DNA from: Physella acuta
Lineage: Eukaryota > Mollusca > Gastropoda > Physidae
Assembly (NCBI RefSeq): GCF_028476545.1
Contig: NW_026733024.1
Span: 62,001-126,000 of the forward strand
Length of the DNA stretch: 64,000 nt
Direction: 5' to 3'
The stretch's first letter is position 1. Each line of letters begins with the position of its first letter. The position numbers and the translations under genes are program-made. This document shows positions 1 to 13,297 of the stretch, in pieces. A model generated the notes under the pieces. It did not search any database, was not told the DNA's origin, and worked only from the letters and a program-made list of their open reading frames with translations.

Positions 1-144
1 AACTTACTTCGAAGAAATGGCTGAAAGAAAACCTGCCTTTGTGGGTTGATTTAGAATCATGCTAAAAATAGCACCGGATTCCCCGAGCTTGTGTCTGATC
101 GATCTAGCGTTAAGTGGCACCAATAGAGAGGCGAGGATATACAT

Positions 145-908
145 ACAGCAGTCACTGTCTATCTTTCCCATACACACATCAGTCACTGTCTATCATTCCC
201 ATACACACAGCAGTCACTGTCTATCTTTCCCATACACACAGCAGTCACTGTCTATCTTTCCCATTCGTTTAGCAGTCACTGTCTATCTTTCCCATACACA
301 CAGCAGTCACTGTCTATCATTCCCATACACACAGCAGTCACTGTCTATCTTTCCCATACACACAGCAGTCACTGTCTATCATTCCCATACACACAGCAGT
401 CACTGTCTATCTTTCCCATACGTTTAGCAGTCACTGTTTATCTTTCCCATACACACAGCAGTCACTGTCTATCTTTCCCATACACACAGCAGTCACTGTC
501 TATCATTCCCATACACACAGCAGTCACTGTCTATCTTTCCCATACGTTTAGCAGTCACTGTCTATCTTTCCCATACATACAGCAGTCACTGTCTATCACT
601 GTCTATCTTTCCCATACACACAGCAGTCACTGTCTATCTTTCCCATACACACAGCAGTCACTGTTTATCTTTCCCATACACACAGCAGTCACTGTCTATC
701 TTTCCCATACACACCCACTGTCTATCTTTCCCATACACACAGCAGTCACTGTCTATCTTTCCCATACACACCCACTGTCTATCTTTCCCATACACACAGC
801 AGTCACTGTTTATCTTTCCCATACATACAGCAGTCACTGTCTATCTTTCCCATACACACCCACTGTCTATCTTTCCCATACATACAGCAGTCACTGTCTA
901 TCTTTCCC
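145..908. repeat. 31-bp minisatellite
   Basis: About 25 head-to-tail copies of a 31-bp unit with core CAGTCACTGTCTATC followed by a pyrimidine run and ATACACAC. Some copies are shortened or carry a variant linker. The repeat keeps several reading frames open, which explains a 122-codon open frame here; there is no sign of a gene. Confidence 0.95.
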
Positions 909-939
909 CTGGGATCTGTCTTGTCATATTCATGCGGGG

Positions 940-1295
940 GGGGGGGGGGAAGGGACTTTAAAAGTATATGATACTCTGCGTGGGTTTTAAGGGATAAAAG
1001 GGCTTTAAAATAAGGGGGGGGGGGGGTGGGGTGGGTGGAAAAGGCACCCTGTGTGGGCGTTTGTGGGTTTTTTAAGGAATAAAAGGGGCTTTAACATAGG
1101 GGGAGGGGGGTGGAAACTTTAATAGTATAATACACTGTATGGGCCTTTGCTTTAAAGATAAGGGTGTATGGAAAATTTAAAAGTATATGACCTCTGTATG
1201 GGCTGTTTAAGGAAAAAAGGGGCTTTAAAGATAGGGAGAATGGCGACTTTAAAAATATAAGACTCTGTGGGCTTTTTAAGGGCTTTAAAGATTTG
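940..1295. repeat. Diverged 50-70 bp tandem repeat with G-runs
   Basis: Five degenerate copies of a module containing GACTTTAAAAGTATA, then CTCTGTGTGGG, then a purine-rich GGGGCTTTAAA block, separated by G homopolymers of up to about 12. The copies are clearly related but differ by many substitutions and indels, so the array is old. G-runs recur to about 1650. Confidence 0.7.
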
Positions 1296-1851
1296 GCCTT
1301 GTGAAGTGTACACAAAAATGGCCGCCAGAGGGCAAGATGTGATGAGGATAGAGTGGAAGATATCACGAGTATCTAATTCTAATTATCTGGTATACGAGTT
1401 GTCAATGGTTGACGTCACGGACTAAAGGGAAGGGGTGGATTGTTGATTTTGTGACACAGTTAGGTGGGGAGGGGGGGGGGGGGCTGGTGGAGGACGTGAG
1501 GGGAGAGGGGGAATCAATACCGACGACGTAGAAAACTATTTCTTTTTCTTTACAAAACTGAGTTTATAGATTGTTTATTTTAATAATTTGTTTTGAAATA
1601 AATAAGTTTATTTAGACGGGAGGGAGAGAAGGGGGCGGGGAAGAGGGTATTTAATTAAAATAGCTTTATTTACTGATTTACTGAAGGCCTTTAAGTAGCT
1701 GCTAAATATACTTCAATACATTAAATACAAACAAAACCAAACGATTACCCCTAGACTATATTGAGCACTTCTGTCGTGATGGCAATACTGGTGACTTAAA
1801 CATTGACGTACGGTAAACGGAAAAGATCATATGTCATATTCATCACTCCCG

Positions 1852-2258
1852 AGTCCTCTGTTCTGTTGGGGTATGGGCCGCCATACAGAGTCCTCTGTCC
1901 TGCTGGGGTATGGGCCGCCAACAAAATCTCTAGTCCTCTGTCCTGCTGGGGTATGGGCCGCCAACCAAAGATCTCCAGAGTCCTCTGTCCTGCTGGGGTA
2001 TGGGCCGCCAACAAAATCTCTAGAGTCCTCTGTCCTGCTGGGGTATGGGCCGCCAACCAAAAGAACTTCAGAGTCCTCTGTCCTGCTGGGGTATGGGCCG
2101 CCAACAAAATCTCTAATCCTCTGTCCTGCTGGGGTATGAGCCGCCAACCAAAAGAACTTCAGTCATCTGTCCTACTGGGGTATGGGCCGCAATACAGAGT
2201 CCTCTGTCCTGCTGGATTATGGGCCGTTAACCAAAAGCTCCAGAGTCCTCTGTCCTTA
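1852..2258. repeat. 45-48 bp minisatellite
   Basis: About nine copies of a unit with core CTGCTGGGGTATGGGCCGCC, alternating two linkers (one with CAAAATCTCT, one with CAAAAGAACTT). It opens reading frames on both strands by repetition only. The flank at 2260-2640 is AT-rich with no recognised feature. Confidence 0.93.
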
Positions 2259-2778
2259 GCAATTTTTCCTACAGACATGTGTATGGAGCCTATTCAATGC
2301 GTTACTTCTACTAGAGAACATCGTATGTTCTGATACTAGTAAATGTCTCTATTTCAACTCCTCCTACTTTAAGCTCATCATCTAACCGAACCTGAATAAT
2401 ATCGTCAATTAAAAGTAAATACTCCGGATTTTATAAAATTAATATTTACCAAGAAATAATTCGTTAAGAATCAATGGATCAATGCATTTCCTGAAGCTCC
2501 GGACCTCATTAAAAACCCCTCAGTAAACTAGATTAAAGGATTAATGTTTAACCGCACTCTAGATTTGTAATGATGTACCTTAAGGATTTAGGTCGCAGAG
2601 TTAGACCTTCTCTCGGGAGAATTTCAATATTTTGAACTACATCTGATCTGAGGTCTTTGATGAACATTTTTTTATTCACTAAAATGTTAACATTAAAGTT
2701 TTCGGTCTGTATTTGAATATGATCGAATCAAGTTAAAAACCATGCTCTTTATATTTGTAAGCTAAGTAGGCTATATAG

Positions 2779-2801
2779 TAATATATATATATATATATAT
2801 A
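2779..2801. repeat. Short (TA)n tract
   Basis: Simple TA repeat of about 11 units inside segment A of the first array unit. Confidence 0.9.
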
Positions 2802-3410
2802 TTTATTTTTTAAACCCGCCACATGAATGTTGACTAGTTGCAGTAGAGTTCAGTTGATTTTTTAAAAGTGGTTTGCCTATATATGGGTTAGTGTATAGAG
2901 TCCGACGTCGTAATTAATTATTTTTTTCTCCCAACTAAATACAGGTATTAATATAGGCTGAACGAGCTCAATGACGTCGTATCGATTCGAACTGGGATTC
3001 TATCTAACGAGTCAGATGATTTCGTTTACTGAGTTTGTCGCTTATTCGATTTTATAGCAAAACTCTGCATACTAATGTGAGATGGGAGGTAATCGTTGTC
3101 AATAATAGTCAATAAATGAAATAAAAAAGATTTTAATATTAGTTACAGCGTTATTTTTAAAGTAAATACATTATTTATAACTAAAAATCAAATGTACATT
3201 AGTTCTTAAAAAAAAAAAATCTAAAAAATGGACACATTGAATAAAGAAATAATTCACTGCAACTAAGCTAAAAACAACCACGACAGAAAAAAACTCATAG
3301 TTAAACAAAATTCATCAATTTATTGCTAGATCGGAGCGGGTAAAATATCTTTTTTTCTCAGTTTTTTTTCGAATCTATTATTTAAAAATAAAATCCATTA
3401 TTGTCTGGAT

Positions 3411-4533
3411 CAGGGGTCGGCAACCCCTTGAGCCGTAAGAGCCAAAAGTTACAATTTACATAAGTTCCCAGTTTTTAAAGAGCCACTAACATTTGTATTT
3501 CAATATTTTGGCGTTTGATTAGGATTAGATATATATATATTTGATTTTTTATTTCAAATAAATAGCTTTAGATATAAAAGAATATTTATGCTTAAAAAAC
3601 ATACTAATATTTCGCACAAAACATATTAAAGTATTTTAGCGAGCTCTGCTAGGATAAAATTAGTGATCAAATAATATATCTTTAGGACTATTCCAATACA
3701 CGTTAGAAACCAATAACTTTTTTCCCTTTCTTTCCGGCAACCACCGGCTCAGTATATGTTTCCCATAGTCAGGCAGCCCTCAACACGGCAAACTCCGACT
3801 AATTATAGTGTAACTGGCTTGGGTATCGCTCACTTTTGTCCTTTGGTTCTCACCTAGCGTATCTTCCACCCCACTGAACGCAGGGTAAACTCGTACCCCA
3901 CCGTCCAGTATCCGGCTCAACTCTAGGAAGCTTATAACTAAAAAACAACGTCACTCTTGTCAAAATAAATACATACTGACCGGTAGAGAAATGCATTCTG
4001 AATAAAAATAATATTTCCCATTTAACGATAATCGAAAAGGTCGGCACTTCTGGTCACAGCACGGCATTGGGGCTGGGCCTGGTGCCCAAGCGTCTGTCCG
4101 TATACTTTCTAGCTCACCTTCTCTCATTGTTCTCTGATGAGTGTTTTTATCCTGTTTAAAGATTGTTTTTCTGTATAATATTTTTGATGAGTTTTGGTGC
4201 CCAAGCGTCTGTCCGTATACTTTCTAGCTCACCTTCTCTCATTGTTCTCTGATGAGTGTTTTTATCCTGTTTCAAGATTGTTTTTCTTTATAATATTTTT
4301 GATGAGTTTTGGTGCCCAAGCGTCTGTCCGTATACTTTCTAGCTCACCTTCTCTCATTGTTCTCTGATGAGTGTTTTTATCCTGTTTAAAGATTGTTTTT
4401 CTTTATAATATTTTTGATGAGTTTTGAAAATGATTTAAAATAATTATTAATATTTGTGCATGGAACTGGAGAGCCGCATCCTGATATCAAATGAGCCGCA
4501 TGCGGCTCGCGAGCCGCAGGTTGCCGACCCCTG
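3411..4533 (+). mobile_element. hAT-type non-autonomous element, family CAGGGGTCGGCAACC
   Basis: Starts CAGGGGTCGGCAACC and ends with its reverse complement. It is flanked by an 8-bp target duplication (GTCTGGAT at 3403-3410, GTCTGGGT at 4534-4541, 7 of 8 matching). Subterminal GAGCCGCATGCGGCTC and AAGAGCCAAAAGTTAC blocks are shared with the other family members here. No transposase is visible. It interrupts the first MRPL30-like copy. Internally it holds three 115-bp tandem copies (4081-4425). Confidence 0.92.
4081..4425. repeat. 115-bp tandem triplication
   Basis: Three nearly identical copies start at 4081, 4196 and 4311, each beginning GGTGCCCAAGCGTCTGTCCG. They lie inside the hAT-type element; the few differences suggest recent expansion. 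Confidence 0.95.
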
Positions 4534-4544
4534 GTCTGGGTCAA

Positions 4545-5469
4545 AACCACACAATGTTGAAAGTGTTAGGTTCAAATCCTCTCGACGGCTTATACTCAAA
4601 CGTAGAAAACCTTTGAGAAAATGGCTTGATCCTGCAGACAATTCTTGGACAGACCCAACATTTAAATCCAACCAAGAAAAGGCTGCGCTTCCTGATCCAG
4701 AACCATCAGTGCTACATATGGTTTATCGTATTAAGGATCATTATACCCGATCATACTTGAAAAAAATATATTTTATAAAAAGAGTTTGGACTCTTTGAAA
4801 AAGTTACAATTCAGTTGTCATAGAAAATACACCAGAGATTAATGAAAAATTGAAAGTCATTCACCATTTAGTGTATATTAAACCTGTTACGTTCCCCTCC
4901 TACCTAAGAATAAGAGTGACTATAAACACTGTTATTTGACAGAAAAAAGAGAATTTGTTGTTAGACATCGTATAAGTGATCAGGGTAGGATCAGGCTTGG
5001 GGAGAGGTCCAAATGGTGGAGGAAAGAAAGGATAGTAAATATGTATGCAGTAGCGTAGCGAGGGGGTGGGGGAGGGGGGGAGAATGGGCGGGGGGGGGGG
5101 TGGACATACGTCCCCGGGCGCCGACCTTAGGGGGCGCCAAAATGGGTTGGAAAAATAAAAATGAAAGCTTGAGGGGGTGCAAATCGAAAGTTTGAGGGGG
5201 GTGTGCAAATCAAAATCATGAGAGGGGGGGGGGGAGGGTGCAAATTGAAAGTTTGTCCCCGGGCGCCGGGAAGGGTCGCTACGCCTCTGTATGTATAGGA
5301 GATGTATGAAAAGACTTTGGATAAAGAAACAAGAAGTGTCTTGCAACATTTTCACCTGAGTGCTGAATATTTTAAAGAGAAATATGTCTACAAATATAAT
5401 CAAGATGGCAAAGAGCATAAATATAAAAATAAAAGCAAAAAAGATGGATACAGACAACCTTGGTATTGA
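4545..5469 (+). pseudogene. MRPL30: MRPL30 (uL30m) pseudogene, array unit 1
   Basis: Conceptual translation matches mitochondrial large-subunit protein uL30m, a structural protein of the mitoribosome. Seen in order: KRRKPLRKWLDPAD, PEPSVLHMVYRIKDHYTRSY (compare the HIVTRIKS..RPYWEK region of vertebrate MRPL30), then in another frame ENTPEINEKLKVIHHLVYIK (compare VNAKLKVVKHLIRIKP), KHCYLTEKREFVVRHRIS, GERSKWWRKERIVNMY, and finally YFKEKYVYKYNQDGKEHKY ending RQPWY and a stop at 5467-5469. Two frame changes lie between these blocks, and a MITE (5048-5289) splits the last part. The 5' end is interrupted by the hAT element ending at 4533. It cannot make a full protein. Family assignment rests on recalled homology, not a search. 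Confidence 0.82.
5048..5289 (-). mobile_element. hAT-type MITE, family CAGAGGCGTAGCGA
   Basis: Terminal inverted repeats CAGTAGCGTAGCG and CGCTACGCCTCTG, with 8-bp target duplication TATGTATG/TATGTATA (5040-5047, 5290-5297). The interior is G-rich with degenerate copies of a roughly 26-bp module containing GCAAATCGAAAGTTTGAGG and GGGCGCCGACCTTAG. It is inserted in the MRPL30 pseudogene. Confidence 0.9.
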
Positions 5470-6509
5470 TGTGAACATTTTTGTCTTCTCAAAGTAAAAG
5501 ATGGAAAAAAAATGAAAAAAAAAATCAGTTAAAAAATAAAGATAAAATTGTAATTAGACGTTTTGTGTTAGATCTATGTATAATTACACCTTTTTAAATG
5601 AATGAAAGTAGACTTTTTTATTTACTAGATGTTGAAATTGAAGTTTTCTGTCTGTATTTTAATATATGATCGAATAAAGTTAAATGCTCTTTAACTTTTT
5701 AAGCTACGTGTATAGTAATATTTTTTATTTTTTTAAAACCCGCCACATGAATGTTGAATAGATATGGGTTACTGTATATAGTCCGACATCGTAATTAATT
5801 TTTTTTCTCCCAACTAAATACAGGTATTATTATAGGCTGAGCGAACTCAATGACGTCGTATAGATTCGAAGTGGGATTCGAACTCGTGACATTTAATTTA
5901 GTAATCGCTCTATTTCTCGACCTTTCCAATTTCGGGCACAGAAAATAAAATGGGCTTAGCAAATCTACTACAAGAAATATTATTTTAAACTCGAAAAGGA
6001 GAAGACAAATTAACTCGATACTGTGAGGAAAAAATGTGCATTAAAAATAAAAATTATCTCACAACTCACCAGGAAAAATAATGAGATAATGTTGATCTGA
6101 GTATTAACATGCCCTAACGCGCGCTATCTAACGAGTCAGATGATTTCGTTTTCTGAGTTTTTCGCTTATTCGATTTTTATAGCAAAACTATGCATACTAA
6201 TGCGACATGGGAGGTAATCGTTGTCAATAATAGTCAATAAATGAAATAAAACAGATTTTAATGTTAGTTATATTGTTAATTTTAAAATAAATAAATAATT
6301 TTTAAGTAAAAATAAAATGTTCATTAGTTTTTTAAAAACGTATAATTAAAAAAAAAACCACATTGAATAAAAGAATAATTCCCTGCAACAAAACTATAAA
6401 CAACCATGACAGAAAAAATACTCAAAAATAAACACAATTCATATCGATTGATTTTTAAAACAAGTAATCTTCTAGGCTTCTTAGAACCCATTATTAATAT
6501 TTATTAAAA

Positions 6510-7642
6510 TTATCAAATGTGGTCCAATTCACCATCTCTCTGGAAAAAGAAGATGTGGAGAGTGTCCCACACATATTATACTTACAAACGAGGCCAACAA
6601 AGAAAGCAAAGTCCTTATAATCCTCAATGGGAGGAGGGTGCAATGTTGCCACTGCAACACAGACAGGCACCTGCCTAAAATGTGTGAGCATTTGAGGACT
6701 CGCGCTCTTGACGGCGTCCAGCTAGTAGATGGACAGTACAGGGCAATTGAGCCTTGGGATGCAAATGATAAAGAAGAAGTTATGGAGCATCTAAGCAACA
6801 ATAAAAATTTCTTAAAGCATTGGGACAGTTATGATGTTGACGGAGAAAGACAAAATGAAATGCTTAGAGAAGCAAGGCATAGAGAGGTAGAAGATGCCTT
6901 TGGAGTAGATGGCCAAACTGAAGCACATCATACTACTGTAGCACCGCAGCAAGTTAACGAAAGCGTAGCAGAAACCACCATAGAGGCCGAAGCCATGGAG
7001 ACAATAGCGACCAGAAATTCCATAGTAACAGGGTCTCAAAAAGATGGGGATCATGAAAATTTGGAGGCAGTCGACGAAACAATAAATGATATTCTTCAAG
7101 ATAACACTAGTTCAGAAAACATAACGAAACCGCTAAAGGAAATTAAAAGCTCACAAAGTATATCAGCAACAAAGGTATCAGGTCAACTGTCATATAGTCA
7201 AGCAATGAGTTCAAGTAAAAAACAATTACCTACAGTAAAGCCACCTCAAAGGGCCGTGACCAGGGCCCAACGGGATAGCAAACCAGCGGCTGGAAAGTTT
7301 GGCGTTAAAAGACCACCACCATCCAGCCCTCCAGAAACAGATGTTCGAAAGAAAACCCCAAATAATTCATGCTAACTCTGGCAACATTGAACATCAGGGG
7401 GGCTAGGGACAAAACACATTATATAAACAACATAATAAATAAACACAATATTGACATCTTACTTTTACAGGAAACTAACATTGGAACTACAGAAGAGGCA
7501 AATAAACTAGATGCATATATCGGTATTAAAAACCCACTGCACAGTACTGGTTCCAACTGCAGAGGAACCAGTATACTTTGTACATCAGACAAACACAAAA
7601 TTAAAAGTACATACACGGATAAACAAGGCAAGATAACATGCA
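6510..7642 (+). mobile_element. LINE fragment: 3' part of ORF1 and 5' end of ORF2
   Basis: ORF1 is open from the left junction and ends at 7375. It carries a CX2CX4HX4C zinc knuckle (CCHCNTDRHLPKMC, about 6644-6685) with a basic flank (NGRRVQ), then an acidic, Ser/Thr/Pro-rich tail ending in a basic stretch (KFGVKRPPPS). ORF2 starts at 7369, overlapping the ORF1 stop by 7 nt. It begins LATLNIRGARDK, then NIDILLLQETN, which is the N-terminal signature of an apurinic-type (APE) LINE endonuclease with the catalytic QET motif. Only about 90 codons of ORF2 remain before MRPL30-like array sequence resumes near 7645. The fragment lacks the rest of the endonuclease, the reverse transcriptase and the 3' end, so it is dead. 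Clade is not assigned; an I/Nimb-like or L1/Tx1-like origin is possible. Confidence 0.85.
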
Positions 7643-7644
7643 AA

Positions 7645-7829
7645 TGTATTATGTATAGGAGATGTATGAAAAGACTTTGGATAAAGAAACAAGAAGTGTC
7701 TTGCAACATTTTCGCCTGAGTGCTGAAAATTTTAAAGAGAAATGTGTCTACAAATATAATCAAGATGGCAAAGAGCATGGACATAAAAATATAAGCAAAA
7801 AAGATAGATACAGACAACCTTGGTATTGA
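7645..7829 (+). pseudogene. MRPL30: MRPL30 pseudogene, array unit 2 (3' end only)
   Basis: Only the C-terminal part survives, corresponding to 5292-5469 of unit 1 and ending at the same TGG TAT TGA. The sequence 5' of it has been replaced by the LINE fragment. The trailer (segment F) continues to about 7960. Confidence 0.75.
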
Positions 7830-8244
7830 TGTGAAAATTTTTGTCTTCTCAAAGTGAAAGATGGAAAAAATGAAAAAAAAAAAACAGTTGAAAAATAAAG
7901 ATAAAATTGTAATTAGACGTTTTGTGCTAGATCTATGTATAGGTACCTTCTTAAATGAATGAAAGTAGACTTTTTTTAGTCACTAAAATGTTGAAATTGA
8001 AGTTTTCTGTCTGTATTTTAATATATGATCGAATTAAGTTAAATGCTCTTTAACTTTTTAAGCCACGTGTATAGTAATTTATGTTTTTATTTTTTAAAAC
8101 CCGCTACCTGAATGTTGAATAGATACAGTTAGAGTTCAGTTGATTTTTTAAAAGTTGTATGCCTATATATGGGTTACTGTATATAGTCCGACATCGTAAT
8201 TAATTATTTTTTTCTCTCAACTAAATACAGGTATTATTATAGGC

Positions 8245-9706
<1,462 letters not shown>

Positions 9707-10339
9707 TTATAGGCTCAATGAAGTCGTATCGATTCGAACTGGGATTCAAACTCGAGACATTTAATTTAGTAATTGCTCTATTTCTCGACCTTTCCAATTT
9801 CGGGCACAGAAAATAAAATGGTCTTAGCAAATCTACTACAAGAAATATTATTATAAACTCGAAAAGGAGTAGACAAATTAACTCGATACTGTGAGGAAAA
9901 AATGTGCATTAAAAATAAAAATTACCTCACAACTCACCAGGAAAAAAAATGAGATAATGTTGATCTGAGTATTAACATGCTCTAACGCGCGCTATCTAAC
10001 GAGTCAGATGATTTTGTTTACTGAGTTTTTCGCCTATTCGATTTTTTACAAGCTTTTATTTAACTCACTTCCTCGTCAGTCGACAGTCTGTCTGTCTAGA
10101 CGGAAACGCAGGAGTGAAAATTCGGACAGTTCTACTTGACCGACACGATTCACAGTTGGCACGTGGGTCAAGACATGAAGACAATGCAATCTGAAACTAA
10201 ATTTGACTTAATTGGATGCCTAATTGATTTTTTATGAATTAATTAAAATTTGGACCGAATTAGTAGGCATGTCTAGCCAACCACACCACACGCGTCATCA
10301 ATAGCTGCGCCATCACGACCACGTAATGGCTGCGTTCAA

Positions 10340-10392
10340 AAACCATTGCGCGCCTACTGAACGTGATATTCAGTAGGCGCGCAATGGTTTTT
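10340..10392. repeat. Short perfect hairpin
   Basis: Inverted repeat of about 24 bp per arm (AACCATTGCGCGCCTACTGA and its complement) around a short loop. It lies within the insertion that interrupts segment D of array unit 3 (about 10046-10707). Confidence 0.9.
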
Positions 10393-10433
10393 AGTCATGT
10401 AACTCTATTGTAGATAAAACATGTAAAGTACTG

Positions 10434-10707
10434 AAAAAAAATTCATAAAAAACGTTTTAATAACAAGCTTTTATGTAATGATGCACTAAAAAGTAGAAAA
10501 TAAATTATAGACTACTATTTAAATAACTATAAAGAAAAGCGTGGGTGTCTTCCTTAACATTAGTAAAGGTATCCAATAGATACTAAAGTGACCCACGCTT
10601 TTCTTTATAGTTATTTAAATAGTAGTCTATAATTTATTTTCTACTTTTTAGTGCATCATTACATAAAAGCTTGTTATTAAAACGTTTTTTATGAATTTTT
10701 TTTTACA
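10434..10707. repeat. Long foldback hairpin, arms of about 110 bp
   Basis: The left arm (to about 10547, ending AGCGTGGGT) is repeated in inverse orientation from about 10592 (ACCCACGCTTTTC) to 10707, with a loop of about 45 bp. The arms look essentially identical. Together with 10046-10433 it forms one insertion into segment D, since the segment is continuous in other units. It encodes nothing; probably a MITE or foldback fragment. Confidence 0.9.
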
Positions 10708-11052
10708 GCAAAACTCTGCATACTAATGTGAGATGGGAGATAATCGTTGTCAATAATAGTCAATAAATGAGATAAAACATATTTTAATGGTAATGATAGC
10801 ATTTTTTAAAAAGTAAATAAATTATTTATAAATAAATATTCAGTGTACTTTAGGTTTTTACAATATATAATTTAAAAAGGGACACATTAAATAAAAAAAT
10901 AATTCACTGCAACAAAGCTAAAAACAACCAGGACAGAAAAAATGCTCATAACTAAAAAAAAAACAATAATCATTCAATATGAGGTCTCTTCCATTATAAA
11001 GTACTTAAGTTTTTTTTTTAAAACCACAACTATTATTAAAAAAAACAACCTA

Positions 11053-11119
11053 TTATTGTCTGGGTCTAAACTACACAATGTTGGAAGAGATAGGTTCAAA
11101 TCATCTCGAGGGTTTATAC
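11053..11119 (+). pseudogene. MRPL30: MRPL30 pseudogene, array unit 3 (short 5' fragment)
   Basis: Begins like the other copies (KLHNVG.DRFKSSRG reading) and is cut after about 22 codons at the start of the hAT-type remnant 11120-11234. The rest of the copy is missing from this unit. Confidence 0.65.
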
Positions 11120-11234
11120 CAGTCGTCGGCAACCTTTTGAAGCGGAAGAGCCAAAAGTTACAATTGTCAAAATTTCCCTGGTTTTAAAGAGCCACTAAAA
11201 TTTCTCTTCCGCTTCAAAAGGTTGCCGACCCCTG
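11120..11234. mobile_element. Chimeric hAT-type remnant
   Basis: Both ends read as the 'right' end of the CAGGGGTCGGCAACC family (CTTTTGAAGCGGAAGAGCC and its complement). The flanks do not match each other. The left flank equals that of the copy at 11805-12009 (GTTTATAC) and the right flank equals that of the copy at 12602-12810 (CTCTATAC). It therefore looks like a recombination junction between two insertions, not an independent insertion. Confidence 0.8.
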
Positions 11235-11744
11235 CTCTATACTGTGAGAATGGTTCTGCATTTAAAAAAAAATGCCTGACCAGGGAAAAAAATGAGATCA
11301 TGTTGACCTGAGTATTAACATGCCCTAACGCGCGCTATCTAACGAGTCAGATGATTTCGTTTACAGAGTTTTTCGCCTATTCGATTTTTATAGCAAAACT
11401 CTGCATACTAATGTGAGATGGGAGATAATCGTTGTCAATAATAGTCAATAAATGAAATAAAACATATTTTAATGGTAATGATAGCATTTTTTTAAAAGTA
11501 AATAAATTATTTATAAATAAATATTCAGTGTACTTTAGCTTTTTACAATATATAATTTAAAAAGGGACACATTAAATAAAGAAATAATTCACTGCAACAA
11601 ACCTAAAAACAACCAGGACAGAAAAAATGCTCATAACTAAAAAAAACAATAATCAATCAATATGTAGTCTCTTCCTGTATAAAGTACTTAAGTTTTTTTT
11701 TAAAAACCATAACTATTATTAAAAAAAAAAAAACCTATTATTGT

Positions 11745-12340
11745 CTGGGTCTAAACTACACAATGTTGGAAGAGTTAGGTTCAAATCCTCTCGAGGGTTT
11801 ATACCAGTCGTCGGCAAACTTTTGAAGCGGAAGAGCCAAAAGTTACAATTGTCAAAATTTCCCTGGTTTTAAAGAGCCACTAAAATTTCTTTTATTTCAA
11901 ATTTTTTTTTTTATTAAGATTATTAGTATTTGTTCAAGGAGCTGAAGAGCCGCATCTTGATATCAAAAGAGCCGCATGCGGCTCGCGAGCCGCAGGTTGC
12001 CGACCCCTGGTTTATAATCAAAAGTAGAAAACCCCTAAGAAAATGGTTTGATCCTGCAGATAAATCTTGGGCAGAGCTAACACTTAAAAATTACAACCAA
12101 GAAAAGGCTATTCTTCCTGATCCAGAACCATCAGTGCTACATATGTTTTATCGTATTAAAGACCATTTTACCAGACCATACTGGAAAAATAGATATTTAA
12201 AAAAATGTGGCCTGTTTGAATAGAGTTACAATCAAGTTGTCATTTAAATACATCAGAGATCAATAATAAAATTGAAAGTCATTCAACTATTAGTGTATAT
12301 TAAACCTGTGATGTTTCCCATGCGGCTTACCTAAGGATAA
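11745..12340 (+). pseudogene. MRPL30: MRPL30 pseudogene, array unit 4
   Basis: Interrupted by the hAT-type MITE 11805-12009. After it one frame reads RKPLRKWFDPADKSWAEL, then LPDPEPSVLHMFYRIKDHFT and RPYWKNRYLKKCGLFE, followed by an in-frame TAG. Beyond the stop a run corresponding to the INEKLKVI..LVYIKPV block continues. The same stop after GLFE occurs in unit 6, so it predates their separation. The copy lacks segment F. Confidence 0.78.
11805..12009 (-). mobile_element. hAT-type MITE, family CAGGGGTCGGCAACC (205 bp)
   Basis: Termini CAGTCGTCGGCAA and GGTTGCCGACCCCTG, with flanks GTTTATAC/GTTTATAA (7 of 8). The interior keeps AAGAGCCAAAAGTTACAA and GCGGCTCGCGAGCCGC. Inserted in the MRPL30 copy of unit 4. 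Confidence 0.9.
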
Positions 12341-12601
12341 GAGTCACGGTATATAGTCCGAAGTCGATATTAATTATTTTTTCCTCCCAACTAAATACAG
12401 GTATTAATAAAGGCTGAGCGAACTCAATGACGTCGTATCGATTCGAACTGGGATTCGAACTCGTGACATTTAATTTAGTAACCACTCTATTTCTCGACCT
12501 TACTCTTCATATTTGGGCACATAAAATAAAATGTCTTAGCAAATCTATTACAAGAAATATTATTTTAAACACAAAAAGGAGAAAAAAAAATGACTCTATA
12601 C

Positions 12602-12810
12602 CAGGGGTCGGCAACCTGCGGCTCGCGAGCCGCATGCGGCTCTTTTGATATCAAGAGGCGGCTCTCCAGCTCCTTGCACAAATACTAATAATCTTAATCA
12701 AAAAATAAAATATTTGAAATAAAAAAAAATGTTAGTGGCTCTTTAAAACCAGGGACATTTTTAAAATTGTAACTTTTGGCTCTTCCGCTTCAAAAGGTTG
12801 CCAACCCCTG
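12602..12810 (+). mobile_element. hAT-type MITE, family CAGGGGTCGGCAACC (209 bp)
   Basis: Inverted termini and a perfect 8-bp target duplication CTCTATAC (12594-12601, 12811-12818). Inserted in segment C of unit 5, in opposite orientation to the copy at 11805-12009. Confidence 0.94.
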
Positions 12811-13297
12811 CTCTATACTGTGAGAATGGTTCTGCATTAAAAAAAAATGCCTGACAAGGGAAAAAAATGAGATCATGTTGACCTGAGTATTAACATGCCC
12901 TAACGCGCGCTATCTAACGAGTCAGATGATTTCGTTTACAGAGTTTTTCGCTTATTTGATTTTTATAGCAAAACTCTGCATACTAATACGAAATGGGAGG
13001 TAATAGTTGTCAATAATAGTCAATAAATGAAATTAAAAGATGTTAATGTTAGCGTTATTTTTTAAGTAACTAAATTATTTATGAGTAAAAATAAAATGTA
13101 CATTAGTTCTTTAAAAATATATAATTTGCAAAAAAATAACACATTGGATAAAGAATTAATTCACTGCAACAAAACTAAAAACAACCATGACAGAAAAAAT
13201 ACTCATAAATAAATACAATTCATAGTGATTTAAAAATTTTCTGTTCAGTGTTTCTTAGAACCCATTACTAATATAATTTTAAAAAAAAACATTGTTG

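Noticed and set aside
59-427. 122-codon open frame
   Set aside because: Product of the 31-bp minisatellite; unit translation repeats and no start context or homology.
6638-7375. 245-codon frame as a host nucleic-acid-binding protein
   Set aside because: The zinc knuckle followed by an overlapping APE endonuclease start shows it is LINE ORF1.
11930-12223. Functional MRPL30 exon
   Set aside because: In-frame stop before the conserved C-terminal half, a MITE in the 5' part and no splice signals; treated as a pseudogene.
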